Positions 55,891 through 64,000 of a stretch of DNA of 64,000 bases are shown here, piece by piece. The notes under the pieces are model-generated. The model made no database searches, had not been told where the DNA came from, and saw only the letters and a program-made list of their open reading frames with translations. A program made the translations under genes and the position numbers. The DNA is taken from contig NW_020825289.1 of the NCBI RefSeq assembly GCF_003286085.1, positions 248,001-312,000 on the forward strand, in the 5' to 3' direction. How positions within the stretch are numbered: position 1 is the first letter of the stretch; the number at the start of each line of letters is the position of its first letter. The stretch is from Drosophila persimilis. Lineage: Eukaryota; Arthropoda; Insecta; Diptera; Drosophilidae.

Positions 55891-57981
55891 CCAGAACTTG
55901 TGTGGGATCCGGTTCCTGATCTACTATTATTTTCGTTCTCGGCCCTTCAATCTTCTTTGAATTCCTGCAGGCGCTCTGTTTTGTCATCCATAGCGCGATC
56001 CTCTCGGACTAGCTGGTCCCATAATTACTAAATCCAAAATCTTTCTCCAGCGTTTGTGCCAAGAGAAGTTGTCCTGGGATGAAAGCCTTCCAGTCGCACT
56101 GAACACCGAGTGGCAGGAAATATGCACCAGTTTTGGTCAGATTCGTCGTCTTGAATTTCCTCGGCTTCCAGACTCTACGCTGGAAATTCACGGATTTTGC
56201 GATGCCAGCATCGAGGCTTATGGTGCAAGCATTTATGTCGTTTCCAAGGGTCAGCACTCCAGCAGTCACTTACTTTGTGCCAAATCTCGTGTGGCTCCTT
56301 TGAAGAAATTTACAGTACCAAAGTTGGAGCTTTGTGGAGCGGAGTTGCTGGCTCGGCTCATATCTGAGATAGCTGGAATGAATGTCTTCAAGGGAAGGTG
56401 TTACTGTTGGTGTAATTCTGCCGTTGCGCTCTCTTGGATTCGGGACGAACCGTCAAGATTTAATATATTTGTTGCAAATAGATTGTCAACGATTCAGGAA
56501 ATGACCGAAAAAATGGAATGGCGCTATGTTCCCACAGCTTTAAACCCAGCCGACATTCTGTCTCGAGGGGCTCATCCGACTGAGCTGAATGAGTCACCTC
56601 TTTGGGCTCATGGTCCTCCATTTCTTTTCGGCTCCTCAGATGACTGGCCACCCAATGTGCTACCTGATAAGCCAGCCCTTGAACTTCGTCGGAAGGCTCT
56701 TCTGGTCAAATCGCCCTACATGGACATTATTGCTGATTCCAAGTATGCGAATTCATTTGCTTCTTTGCAACGCGTTTTCGGATACATTCACAAGTTTTGC
56801 AACCGAATTCGGCGCCCCGGACTCACTGTCTCAGACATTGAACATGGAACCCAGGTATTGCTACGACTAGTCCAGCGTACTCAGCTATGGGAGGACATGA
56901 AGTCACTGCGGGCATGGGGAGCAGTCTCCTCATCGAGCTCAATCGCATCGTTATCGCCATTCATGGATCAGTTTGGACTTCTCAGGGTAGATGGTCGACT
57001 GAAAAACTCTTCGTTGGATTTTGATGGCCGTCATCCAATCATCTTGCCCAGCAGCCATCCACTGACTCTTGCAATAATCTCCCATTTTCATGAGCGGAAT
57101 CTGCACGCTGGTCCTCGAGCTTTGCTTGGACTAATTCGATCCCAATATTGGCCTATTGGGGGGAGGAAGACGGTAAACAAGGCAGTAAACAAGTGCGTAA
57201 GATGCTTTCGACTGAAGCCCAGGGTATTGGAGCATATTATGGCGGATCTTCCAAAGGTGCGGCTCGATGGTTCTTATGCCTTTGAGATCACAGGCGTGGA
57301 CTTCTGTGGGCCGTTTTTCTACAAACCGGAGGCACGCAACAAGGCTCCAATCAAGTGCTACGTCTGCGTATTCATTTGTTTCGCTACCAAGGCTGTTCAT
57401 CTGGAGCTTATAAAGGACTTATCCACAGTTGCTTTTCTACATGGACTAAAGCGCTTCATATGTACCAGACAAAAGCCGTGGCAAATTTGGTCAGACAACG
57501 CAACCAATTTTGTCGGCGCTAAGAATGAGCTGATGGAATTAAAGCGCCTGGTCCTCAGCGAAGACCATCAGAAGGCGCTGCTGGATTTTTGCTTGGTCGA
57601 GGCTATAGACTGGCACATCATTCCTCCGCGTTCCCCTCATTTTGGTGGTCTATGGGAGGCTGCAGTGAAGACGGCCAAGTACTACTTCTACCGTGCGATA
57701 GGCAACTCGGTTCTTGGATTTGACGAGCTGCGGACGCTGTTGTGCCACATCACGGCAGTGATTAATTCAAGACCTTTAGATTCAATTTCAGAGAGCCCTG
57801 CCGATCTAGATGTTCTAACTCCATCGCATTTCTTGAATGGTGGCCCTCCTGCTTCGTTCGCTGAGCCTGACGTCACGCAGCTAAACTTCGATCGCCTGGA
57901 CGGCTGGCAGCGCGTTTCGTACCTGCAGCAGCTCTTTTGGTCCCGGTGGAAGGAGGAGTCACTGCAGCAGCGCTCAAAGTA
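55891..57981 (+). pseudogene. BEL copy C RNase H-integrase
   Basis: After the RT deletion, WDPVPDLLLFSFSALQSS appears in another frame (55905-55990), then a 13-bp-scale loss (FYDPLG missing) before the frame 56054-57982. RNase H: EIHGFCDASIEAYGASIYVV, YCWCNSAVALSWI (the SDS of copy A is CNS). Integrase: HERNLHAGPRALL, CVRCFRLKPRVLEHIMADLP, EITGVDFCGPFF, IWSDNATNFVGAKNE, GGLWEAAVKTAKYY, so D, D and E are all present. A TAG at 57980 replaces the usual W after QQRSK; the C-terminal part DLVLVKDENLPPMKWPLSRV continues 58016-58237. Confidence 0.85.
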
Positions 57982-58217
57982 GCGCACTGCGAAGCCTAGT
58001 TTAGCTGTCGCAGATTTGGTTCTTGTCAAGGATGAGAATCTTCCTCCCATGAAGTGGCCACTGTCGAGAGTGGTCGAGCTTTTGCCTGAACGAGATGGCG
58101 TTTCCCGAGTTGCTGTGCTGAAGACGTCATCTGGAATCACCAAGCGCGCCGTCAACAAGCTGTGCCTGCTGCCCCTTAAAGATGCTGTTGAAAGTCAGGC
58201 TTCAAACGGGGGGAGTA

Positions 58218-58691
58218 TGTCGGGTCAAGCAGCTTAAATATTTTAAATTATTGCCAGTGGTGCGGGCCAAAGGAAATGCATTTTGGTGTTGTCGTTTCCA
58301 ATGCCCCCACTACAAAGATCATTTGCTACCGCATATGCGCATGCAGCGGAATTCTTTCGTCTCCTTATGTCGAAATCTCTCGGACTCGGCTTAACAGCGT
58401 CCCCGAGCAGCTCTAACGCTCTCGGGCTATCATACGCTCTCGCTCGCGTCTAAGCTTGCTGCATAGGGCCCGGCAATTTGGCCCGTCAGCCCTTGCATGG
58501 GCAGTCTGGAGCTAATCGTCGCAGCTATTAGACTAACATCCTCGCATCAATCGTTCGCCCCAATCATTCCCATATGTACATACGCGATAAGTTGGTTTAC
58601 ATATACAAATAAATTGTGAATTATAAACAGCCTCTCGACTTTCATTAACTTCAAATTGCAACAGTTGTTAAAAACGCTTAATAGCTTAACA
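58218..58691 (+). repeat. 3' LTR of BEL copy C
   Basis: 474 bp, preceded by purine tract GGGGGGAGTA. Ends AATAGCTTAACA, followed by target duplicate GGGTA. Confidence 0.85.
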
Positions 58692-58818
58692 GGGTATATT
58701 AGATTTGTAGTGAAAATGGATGTGTGTGAAACGTCCAGAAGGAATCGTTTCCGAACCCATAAAGTATATATTCTCGATCAGCATCAATAGCCGAGTCGAT
58801 TGAGCCATGTCTGTCTGT

Positions 58819-58849
<31 letters not shown>

Positions 58850-59563
58850 TCCGTCCGTCCGTCCGTCCGTCTGTCCGTCCCCTTCAGCGCCTAGTTCTCA
58901 AAGACTATAAGAGCTAGAGCAACGATGTTTTGGATCCAGACTTCTGTGATATGTCACTGCTACAAGAATATTTCAAAACTGTGCCCCGCCCACTTCCGCC
59001 CCCACAAAGGGCGAAAATCTTTGGCATCCACAATTTCGACGATACGAGAAAACTAAAAACGCAGAATCGTAGAAGATAACTATATCTTCTAGAGTGCAAA
59101 ATCTGAACCAGATCGTATAATTATTATAGCCAGAATCAAGAAAACAATTTCATTCTTTCTCGCTCTGTCTCTCTCTAACACACAGGTTTCATGGTCGGTT
59201 TTGCCAATTGCAAAATATGAGTTCAAGGATCCGCCCCATACAAAGGACGAAAATCTGTTGCATCCACAATATTACAGATTCGAGAAAACTAAAAACGCAG
59301 AATCATAGATAATGACCATATCTATCAGATTGCTGAATCTGGATCAGATCAGATCATTTTTATAGCCAACAGGAACAAATCAATTTGCACTGGCTACGCA
59401 GCTCCCGACGTCACGCTCAGACTGATTTTCTGTCTCTCTCGCACGCACTCTTTGTCGTGTCGTTTAATATTAGCGGCGTCTGCCGGAGGAGAGCCATACT
59501 GACTTAGTATCGGGTATAACTGTAGAGTTGCGGTGTCCGCAGCAACTCACAACGTTCCCCCTC
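58692..59563 (-). mobile_element. INE-1, reverse, main part right of BEL copy C
   Basis: Continues 52394-52436. Contains an expanded GTCCGTCTGCCC tract at 58815-58878, ATGCCACAG-type blocks, AGTTATACCCGATACT reversed near 59507-59521, and ends CGTTCCCCCTC at 59563, the reverse of the INE-1 5' terminus. Confidence 0.85.
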
Positions 59564-59894
59564 ATTTCTTCTGTCTTCGCAGTAATAGCCCTGCCTGCCA
59601 TTAACATTTTGTTGAAAGTATTGTAAAGAATGGAGATTAAGAAGGCTGTCTATAGTTGTCATGACGGATTATATTAAAAATAGGTCAGTCTTGGCTCGGA
59701 GTGGCGATCGCTCGGAGTCTCTCTGTATAATACAAATATTCTCTGATTGTTTTAGTTGAGCAGCTATCGCAGGAATAGGGTAAGCTGGGCTTGCTGACGA
59801 GCGGCTTGAAAGCTGAACTGCAGATGCAATTGAAAGCTGCACTGGAGAGAGCAGGTCTCAATGTCGAAGATTCTAAGTTTTATATGTCGTTTAA
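59564..59894 (+). other. Unassigned; small SAP-like coding fragment
   Basis: About 59756-59885 in one frame reads VEQLSQE, a stop, then GKLGLLTSGLKAELQMQLKA and ALERAGLNVEDSKF, the helix-turn-helix pattern of a SAP motif, often found in gag proteins. It ends at a Jockey-type LINE. Origin not determined. Confidence 0.35.
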
Positions 59895-60670
59895 ATTTCC
59901 TCTCCATAAAAAGGTAGCAAGTCTGACGCAAAAAACTATAGAGGTATAGCAAAGTTATATCTCCAACTCATCATGGATTTATAAGGCGGCGATCAATCAC
60001 CACGAATCTGTAGAGTTTACCTCTTTCATTATTAAAGGCTTTCAAGGTAACTTACAGACTTACAGGATGTCCTTTACACCGACTTTAGTAAATCATTCGA
60101 CTCTGTAAACCATTCCCTTTTAGCGCATAAACTTGACCGTTTAGGGTTTCCGCTGGACCTCCTGAGATGGATTTCTAGCTATCTTTGTTCCAGGTCTCAA
60201 AGAGTCCTCTTCAAAAACTCCCTTTCTTTACCAGTAAAGGTTTCTTCGGGAGTACCACAAGGCAGCCATCTAGGCCCCTTACTCTTCACACTCTTTATTA
60301 ATGACTTGCCTTCAGTATTAACATACTCTCGAGTACTTATGTATGCGGATGATGTTAAACTCTGTGTCCAGTACATGGACATTTCATTTCATTCTCGCTT
60401 GCAATCCGATCTCAATAACTTTCAGTCATGGTGTTGTGCAAACTTGTTACACCTTAATGCCTCGAAATGCAAAGTTATGACATTTCATCGTTCTAGCCCT
60501 TTGTTGGCTCCCTACACCCTATTTGGTGGTTCTCTTGAGAGAATTACCCTGGTGGATGATCTGGGTGTTATGTTAGACGCCAAGTTAAAGTTTTCCGAAC
60601 ACATTTCTACCATGGTAAATAGGGCCATGGGCGTGCTTGGGTTTATAAAGAGGTGGTCAACGGAATTTGA
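59895..60670 (+). mobile_element. Jockey-type LINE copy J5, left part
   Basis: Starts CCTCTCCATAAAAAGGTAGC; RT finger deleted between IAKLS and SPTHHGF. Motif A YTDFSKSFDSVNHSL (Ala to Ser), VSSGVPQGSHLGPLLF and MYADDVKLCVQY are present in different frames. Ends with a 59-bp segment (60612-60670) repeated at 60809. Confidence 0.75.
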
Positions 60671-60808
60671 AGGGGACGGAATTCCCCTTCTGTCCGTCCG
60701 TCCGTCTGTCCGTCCCCTTCAGCGCCTAGTGATATAAATATAATTAATATTTGCTTCGACAAAATTTTCGACTTTATGCCACTTATTTGGGAATTCCGCC
60801 CAGTGTGC
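60671..60808 (-). mobile_element. INE-1-related insert between duplicated LINE segments
   Basis: 138 bp. The left part has a GTCCGTCCGTCTGTCCGTCC tract and TTCAGCGCCTAGTG as in reverse INE-1; the right part is AT-rich and unassigned. GGGGACGGAATTCC (left) and GGGAATTCCGCCC (right) give an imperfect inverted pair. It is flanked by the 59-bp direct repeat 60612-60670/60809-60867. Confidence 0.6.
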
Positions 60809-61378
60809 ATGGTAAATAAGGCCATGGGCGTGCTTGGGTTTATAAAGAGGTGGTCAAAGGAATTTGACGACCCCTATATAACAAAGACTCTCTATACCTC
60901 GCTTGTTCGTCCGATCTTAGAATACAGCTTCTGTGTATGGTGCCCTCAGTAAAAAGTACTTCACGACCGTATAGAATCAGTACAGAAATACTTTTTACTC
61001 TTTGCTCTGCGGGGCTCTTACTCTAGTCGACTGCTATTAGTAAACCTCCCATCCATAGTTAACCGTAGAAAAATGCTTGGTGTTATTTTTATGCACAACT
61101 TGATCAAGGGTGGCGTAGATAGCCCTGATATGGTGAACCGCATAAACTTCAGTATTCCTATTAGACTTACTAGAAATTTTATACCGTTGTTCCTTCCAGT
61201 TTGTAGATCGAATTATTCCTTGCTTGAAGCGTTTAGGGTCTTATGCTCGGATTATAATTCCCTCTACCATATCATATCCACCACTAATTCTCTTCCTCTT
61301 ATTAAATTACTAATCCTTACACACCTTTCTAGTAATTAGTAATTGTAGTGGTATTTGTATTTTGAATGCATGCTTAGT
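60809..61378 (+). mobile_element. Jockey-type LINE copy J5, right part
   Basis: Resumes with FIKRWSKEFDDPYITKTLY; one deletion near 61010 removes the LNWDAGVRLP segment. C-terminal RSNYSLLEAFRVLCSDYNSL and about 50 bp of 3' UTR remain. Confidence 0.75.
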
Positions 61379-61387
61379 TCTCCTAGC

Positions 61388-61500
61388 AAGAATATCTATC
61401 CTTTATCGGGTCGGAAACGTTTCCTTCTGGACGTTACACATATTCACTTTCTCCACAAATCTAATATACCCCGATACTCATTTTTAGTATCCGGTTTAAG
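61388..61500 (+). mobile_element. INE-1 3'-end fragment
   Basis: AAGAATATCTATCCTTTATC, GGTCGGAAACGTTTCC, ending in the ATACTCATTTTTAGTATCCGG hairpin, slightly mutated. Confidence 0.7.
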
Positions 61501-61854
61501 AAGAAGATATACAGCCAGGCTGTAGTTTCCACTTCCACAAAAGTTTCCCCATTTACTGCGATCACATAAATTGGTGCTCAAAACGAAAACATTTTCCTCG
61601 ACGAAATGAAAAGTAAACGGTGTTTCCCGCCACATTAATTCAAAATGTTACTTACAGCTCGTCAGACATATTAAATATAAAATAAAGTTGAATAAAAATG
61701 ATGCAACAAGAGAGTTCAGACGAGCTCAAAATGTTTTTGCGATCACTTTTTCGTCACTTTTTATTTGTGTATGTCCAAAATGTATGCGCCGGCAAAGCAA
61801 CGGAACGACGACCGAAAAAGAACCACCGAGATGTTTTGCACTGTTTCAAGTTCG
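61501..61854. other. Unassigned, possibly LINE 5' region on the minus strand
   Basis: On the minus strand this follows the repeat 62090-61855. It has an ATGTCTGACGAGCTGTAAGT (about 61671-61652): a Met codon followed closely by a splice-donor-like GTAAGT. No long frame could be supported. Confidence 0.3.
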
Positions 61855-62110
61855 AATTGGAGATAGAGATATGTATGTGCAGCCGGTCTCGAGAGCTGGC
61901 TGAAGCAAAACGACGAAAGAGGCGGCGAAGAAAACTAACGGACCACGCTTAGAACTCTATGCAGCCGGTCTTGACAGTGCGCTGCGCAGCAACGAAACAG
62001 ACGGCGAAAGAGAAGCGAAAACGAATAGCGGGTCGCTAGAACTGCCACGGTCGGCCACAACGATCTTTGGTTCGCCACTTTTCGACAAATGTTACGGTGG
62101 TTTGGAAAAA
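61855..62110 (-). mobile_element. Probable LINE 5' UTR, inverted copy of 16294-16542
   Basis: Minus strand begins CAAACCACCGTAACATTTGT and passes GAGACCGGCTGCACATACAT, matching 16286-16530. Next to it lies the same INE-1 scrap as at 15868. Confidence 0.6.
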
Positions 62111-62149
62111 TTGGGCAAAAAGATTTTTTGCGTTATTTTTGCTTTGTAG

Positions 62150-62475
62150 ATTTGACTTTGACTTTTTAGTTTTCTCGTATCTTCAATATTGTGGATGCCA
62201 CAGATTTTTGTTTTTCGTGGGGGCGGAAGGGGGTGGGGCGAAATTTCGAAATACACATGTAACAGTGAGATTTAACAGGAGTGTGAATACCAAGGTATGT
62301 TGCTCTAGCCTTAATAGGCTCTGAGATCTGTGGATGCGACACATATTCGTCCTATGCGGGGGCGGAAAGGGGTGGTGCGAAATGTTGAAATATACTTGCG
62401 CAGGTTCGATATCACATGAGTGTGGATGCCAAATTTGGTTGCTCCAGCTCTTATAGTCTCTGAGATATAGGCGCT
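62150..62475 (+). mobile_element. INE-1 interior fragment
   Basis: TTTAGTTTTCTCGTATCTTC, GTGGGGGCGGAAGGGGGTGG and two GTTGCTCTAGC-type blocks; both element ends are missing. Confidence 0.7.
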
Positions 62476-62669
62476 CACTCTTTGCAATGGACAAAGCCGA
62501 CCATGAACCATGAATCAAAAATCGTTCGTTCTCGAGACGTGTTTTTGTTTTGTTCCGCTTATTTTCCATTTATTTTGCGAATACAGAAGCTGTTTTTCAA
62601 AACAAACCTTGATAAAATCCGCACTTAACCTACAGTAAAAAATCTGTTCTTTTACGCGAGTGCATGCCT

Positions 62670-63302
62670 ATTTATTTATTTATTTTCATTCCTACTGCTA
62701 CAAGCATGGGGCTTCTAATTAGAGCACTAGTCACTAGATGGCACATTAGTTTTGGTTGGGTCAAACTCAATTATTATGATTATATAATCATTTCTAATTT
62801 AGGGTTACATATGGATGTTATATTCGGCATTTATTAATTATAGGTAATGTTGTCTTTTATTTTATTTTATTTAATTAGGTTTTGAGATTTACGGTTCTTA
62901 ATCTACTATAAGGTGGGCTCTTAACTGCGTTTTGAACTGTGAAAGGTTACTTATCTTTTTCATGTGATGCGGAAGCTGCTTCCAAATGCGAATGACATAG
63001 ACGAAGAAATGCCGGAATTTAAAGTTGTATGTCGAATGGTGATAATATTATTTGTTCTGACGGAATTAGTGAATCTAAGAATTTGGAGCAGGTATTCGGG
63101 TTGTTTGGTGAATATTATCCTATGAAGGAATGTTAGCATCTTATAGTCAGTCCATTTAAAAAAATGCATTTCGAATATTTTGAATGAAAAAGCTGAAATT
63201 CTGTCATTACGGCTTAACCCAAATATATATCTAGCTGTATTATTAAAGCACACGTTCAATTTTTGTAGTGAGGGCACCATGAGAAAAACGTATACTGCAT
63301 CG
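62670..63302 (-). mobile_element. L2-type LINE, C-terminus and 3' end
   Basis: Frame 63331-62960 encodes FNNTARYIFGLSRND, MLTFLHRIIFTKQPEYLL and TIRHTTLNSG. A shift then gives IRIWKQLPHHMKKI to the stop near 62905. The 3' UTR ends in an (AAAT)n tail at about 62671-62690 read on minus, so the true 3' end is preserved. Its 5' edge at 63302 is joined to Jockey-type DNA exactly as at 15702/15703. Confidence 0.7.
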
Positions 63303-64000
63303 AGAGAGGTAGTTCTTATAGCATTGATCATTAAGAACTAAAACGTTTGACCGAGCTATTACATAGCGAGAGTGAGAAGTAGGAGAAGCAACTTCTTGAA
63401 ATTTTGTATAGTCTTGATTTTAAGTTTTTTTACACTGGATAATTCTTTGGTAAGCCAAGGGAGCTTTCCAGATCTAATCGGACAAGAAAGCGGGACACAA
63501 GAATCAAAAAATGTGCCAAGAGCATTGTAAAAAATGTTTGTGCCTTTTGTGACATCAGTGCACAAGTACAAAGCGGACCAATAAAAATCCCTAATGAGTA
63601 TTATTAAGGTTATTAAGCTTCGCAAACTCGGCTTTACGAAAGCGGTCACTTTCAGATAGCCTACTCGACCGATCCAATACAGTTGGTCCTATATCTAGCG
63701 ACACTTCGGAAGAAGGATGGTAGGCGTCTTCAAGAATAGTGAGCGGAAGGGCTCGGGTTAACAACACTAAAGTCGGATCCGATACAAAGCACAGATCAAG
63801 CAACCGACACAAGCAATTTTTCACATGGTTGACTTGAGACAGGGACAGGTCAAGCCAGCCGTCAACAAAGTCATGTCGTGACATGGGCCCTAGGTTACTA
63901 GACTCGTTTACCGAAGACCAAGCAGTTCCGGGCAAGTTTAAGCCACCAAGAACTATCAATTGATCCTTATCTGATAGAGAGGAAGAAACAGCAGTTAAAA
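63303..64000 (-). mobile_element. Jockey-type LINE copy J6, endonuclease part
   Basis: Minus frames 63959-63591 and 63649-63359 read VLGGLNLPGTAWSS (catalytic-region GD now GG), RHDFVDGWLDLSLSQVNH and CVPLSCPIRSGKLPWLTKEL. Colinear with 14998-15702 of J1 and closer to it than to J2. It runs off the window. Confidence 0.75.

Larger units (their letters stand above)
52437..58691 (+). mobile_element. BEL/Pao LTR retrotransposon copy C, different family
   Basis: Inserted in a reverse INE-1; GGGTA at 52432-52436 and 58692-58696 is the 5-bp target duplication. LTRs start TGTCGGRTCAAGCAG. The left LTR (52437-52888) lacks its last six bases and no primer site follows; the right LTR (58218-58691, ending TTAACA) is complete. 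LTRs also differ by indels (for example the AGTGGTGCGGG block only on the right), so the copy is older than A. Proteins are clearly related to but distinct from copies A and B. Confidence 0.85.

Overview
The window looks like TE-dense Drosophila DNA, most likely from the obscura group. INE-1/DINE-1 (Helitron-like) copies end in a TTATACCCGATACT-type palindrome. There are several BEL/Pao, gypsy-group and Jockey/R1/LOA-type retrotransposons and a mariner remnant. Only two host genes are recognisable. No rRNA, tRNA or CRISPR array was seen, and no bacterial-type gene organisation. The density of nested insertions fits pericentromeric heterochromatin or a degenerating neo-Y-like region; that placement is inference.

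Layout: 1-1320 R1-type LINE remnant; 1398-2478 complete INE-1; 2650-3443 (minus) three intact kinase-domain exons of a G protein-coupled receptor kinase (Gprk1); 4.1-6.4 kb LOA- and R1-type LINE remnants; 6.6-10.0 kb gypsy-type LTR, leader and gag start, split by a LINE with an open 658-codon reverse transcriptase frame; 9.9-13.0 kb fragments of other LTR elements, including a BEL-type gag; 13.1-21.5 kb an odorant-receptor pseudogene split by a 6.9-kb block of Jockey-type LINEs and INE-1; 21.5-23.5 kb apparently unique non-coding DNA; 23.5-24.7 kb minus-strand R1-type LINE.

24.9-35.4 kb holds an old errantivirus-like element with a young BEL element (copy A, 27324-33574, 5-bp target duplication) inserted in it. 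35.4-43.7 kb contains gypsy-type fragments, an unassigned peptide and Jockey-type LINEs. 43860-49840 is a minus-strand BEL copy B of the same family, inserted in a LINE. 50.5-51.2 kb is a mariner remnant. 52437-58691 is a third BEL element (copy C, another family) inserted in a reverse INE-1. 59.9-64.0 kb has more Jockey-type LINE, INE-1 and an inverted copy of the composite found at 15.0-16.5 kb.

There is no operon or pathway logic. The content records successive insertions: INE-1 into Jockey, BEL into INE-1, BEL into Jockey, BEL into errantivirus, LINE into LTR element, Jockey into odorant receptor. The most informative signals are the shared inactivating lesions of BEL copies A and B, the target-site evidence for each insertion, the broken odorant receptor, and the inverted composite duplication. 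No wholly new biological system was convincingly seen.
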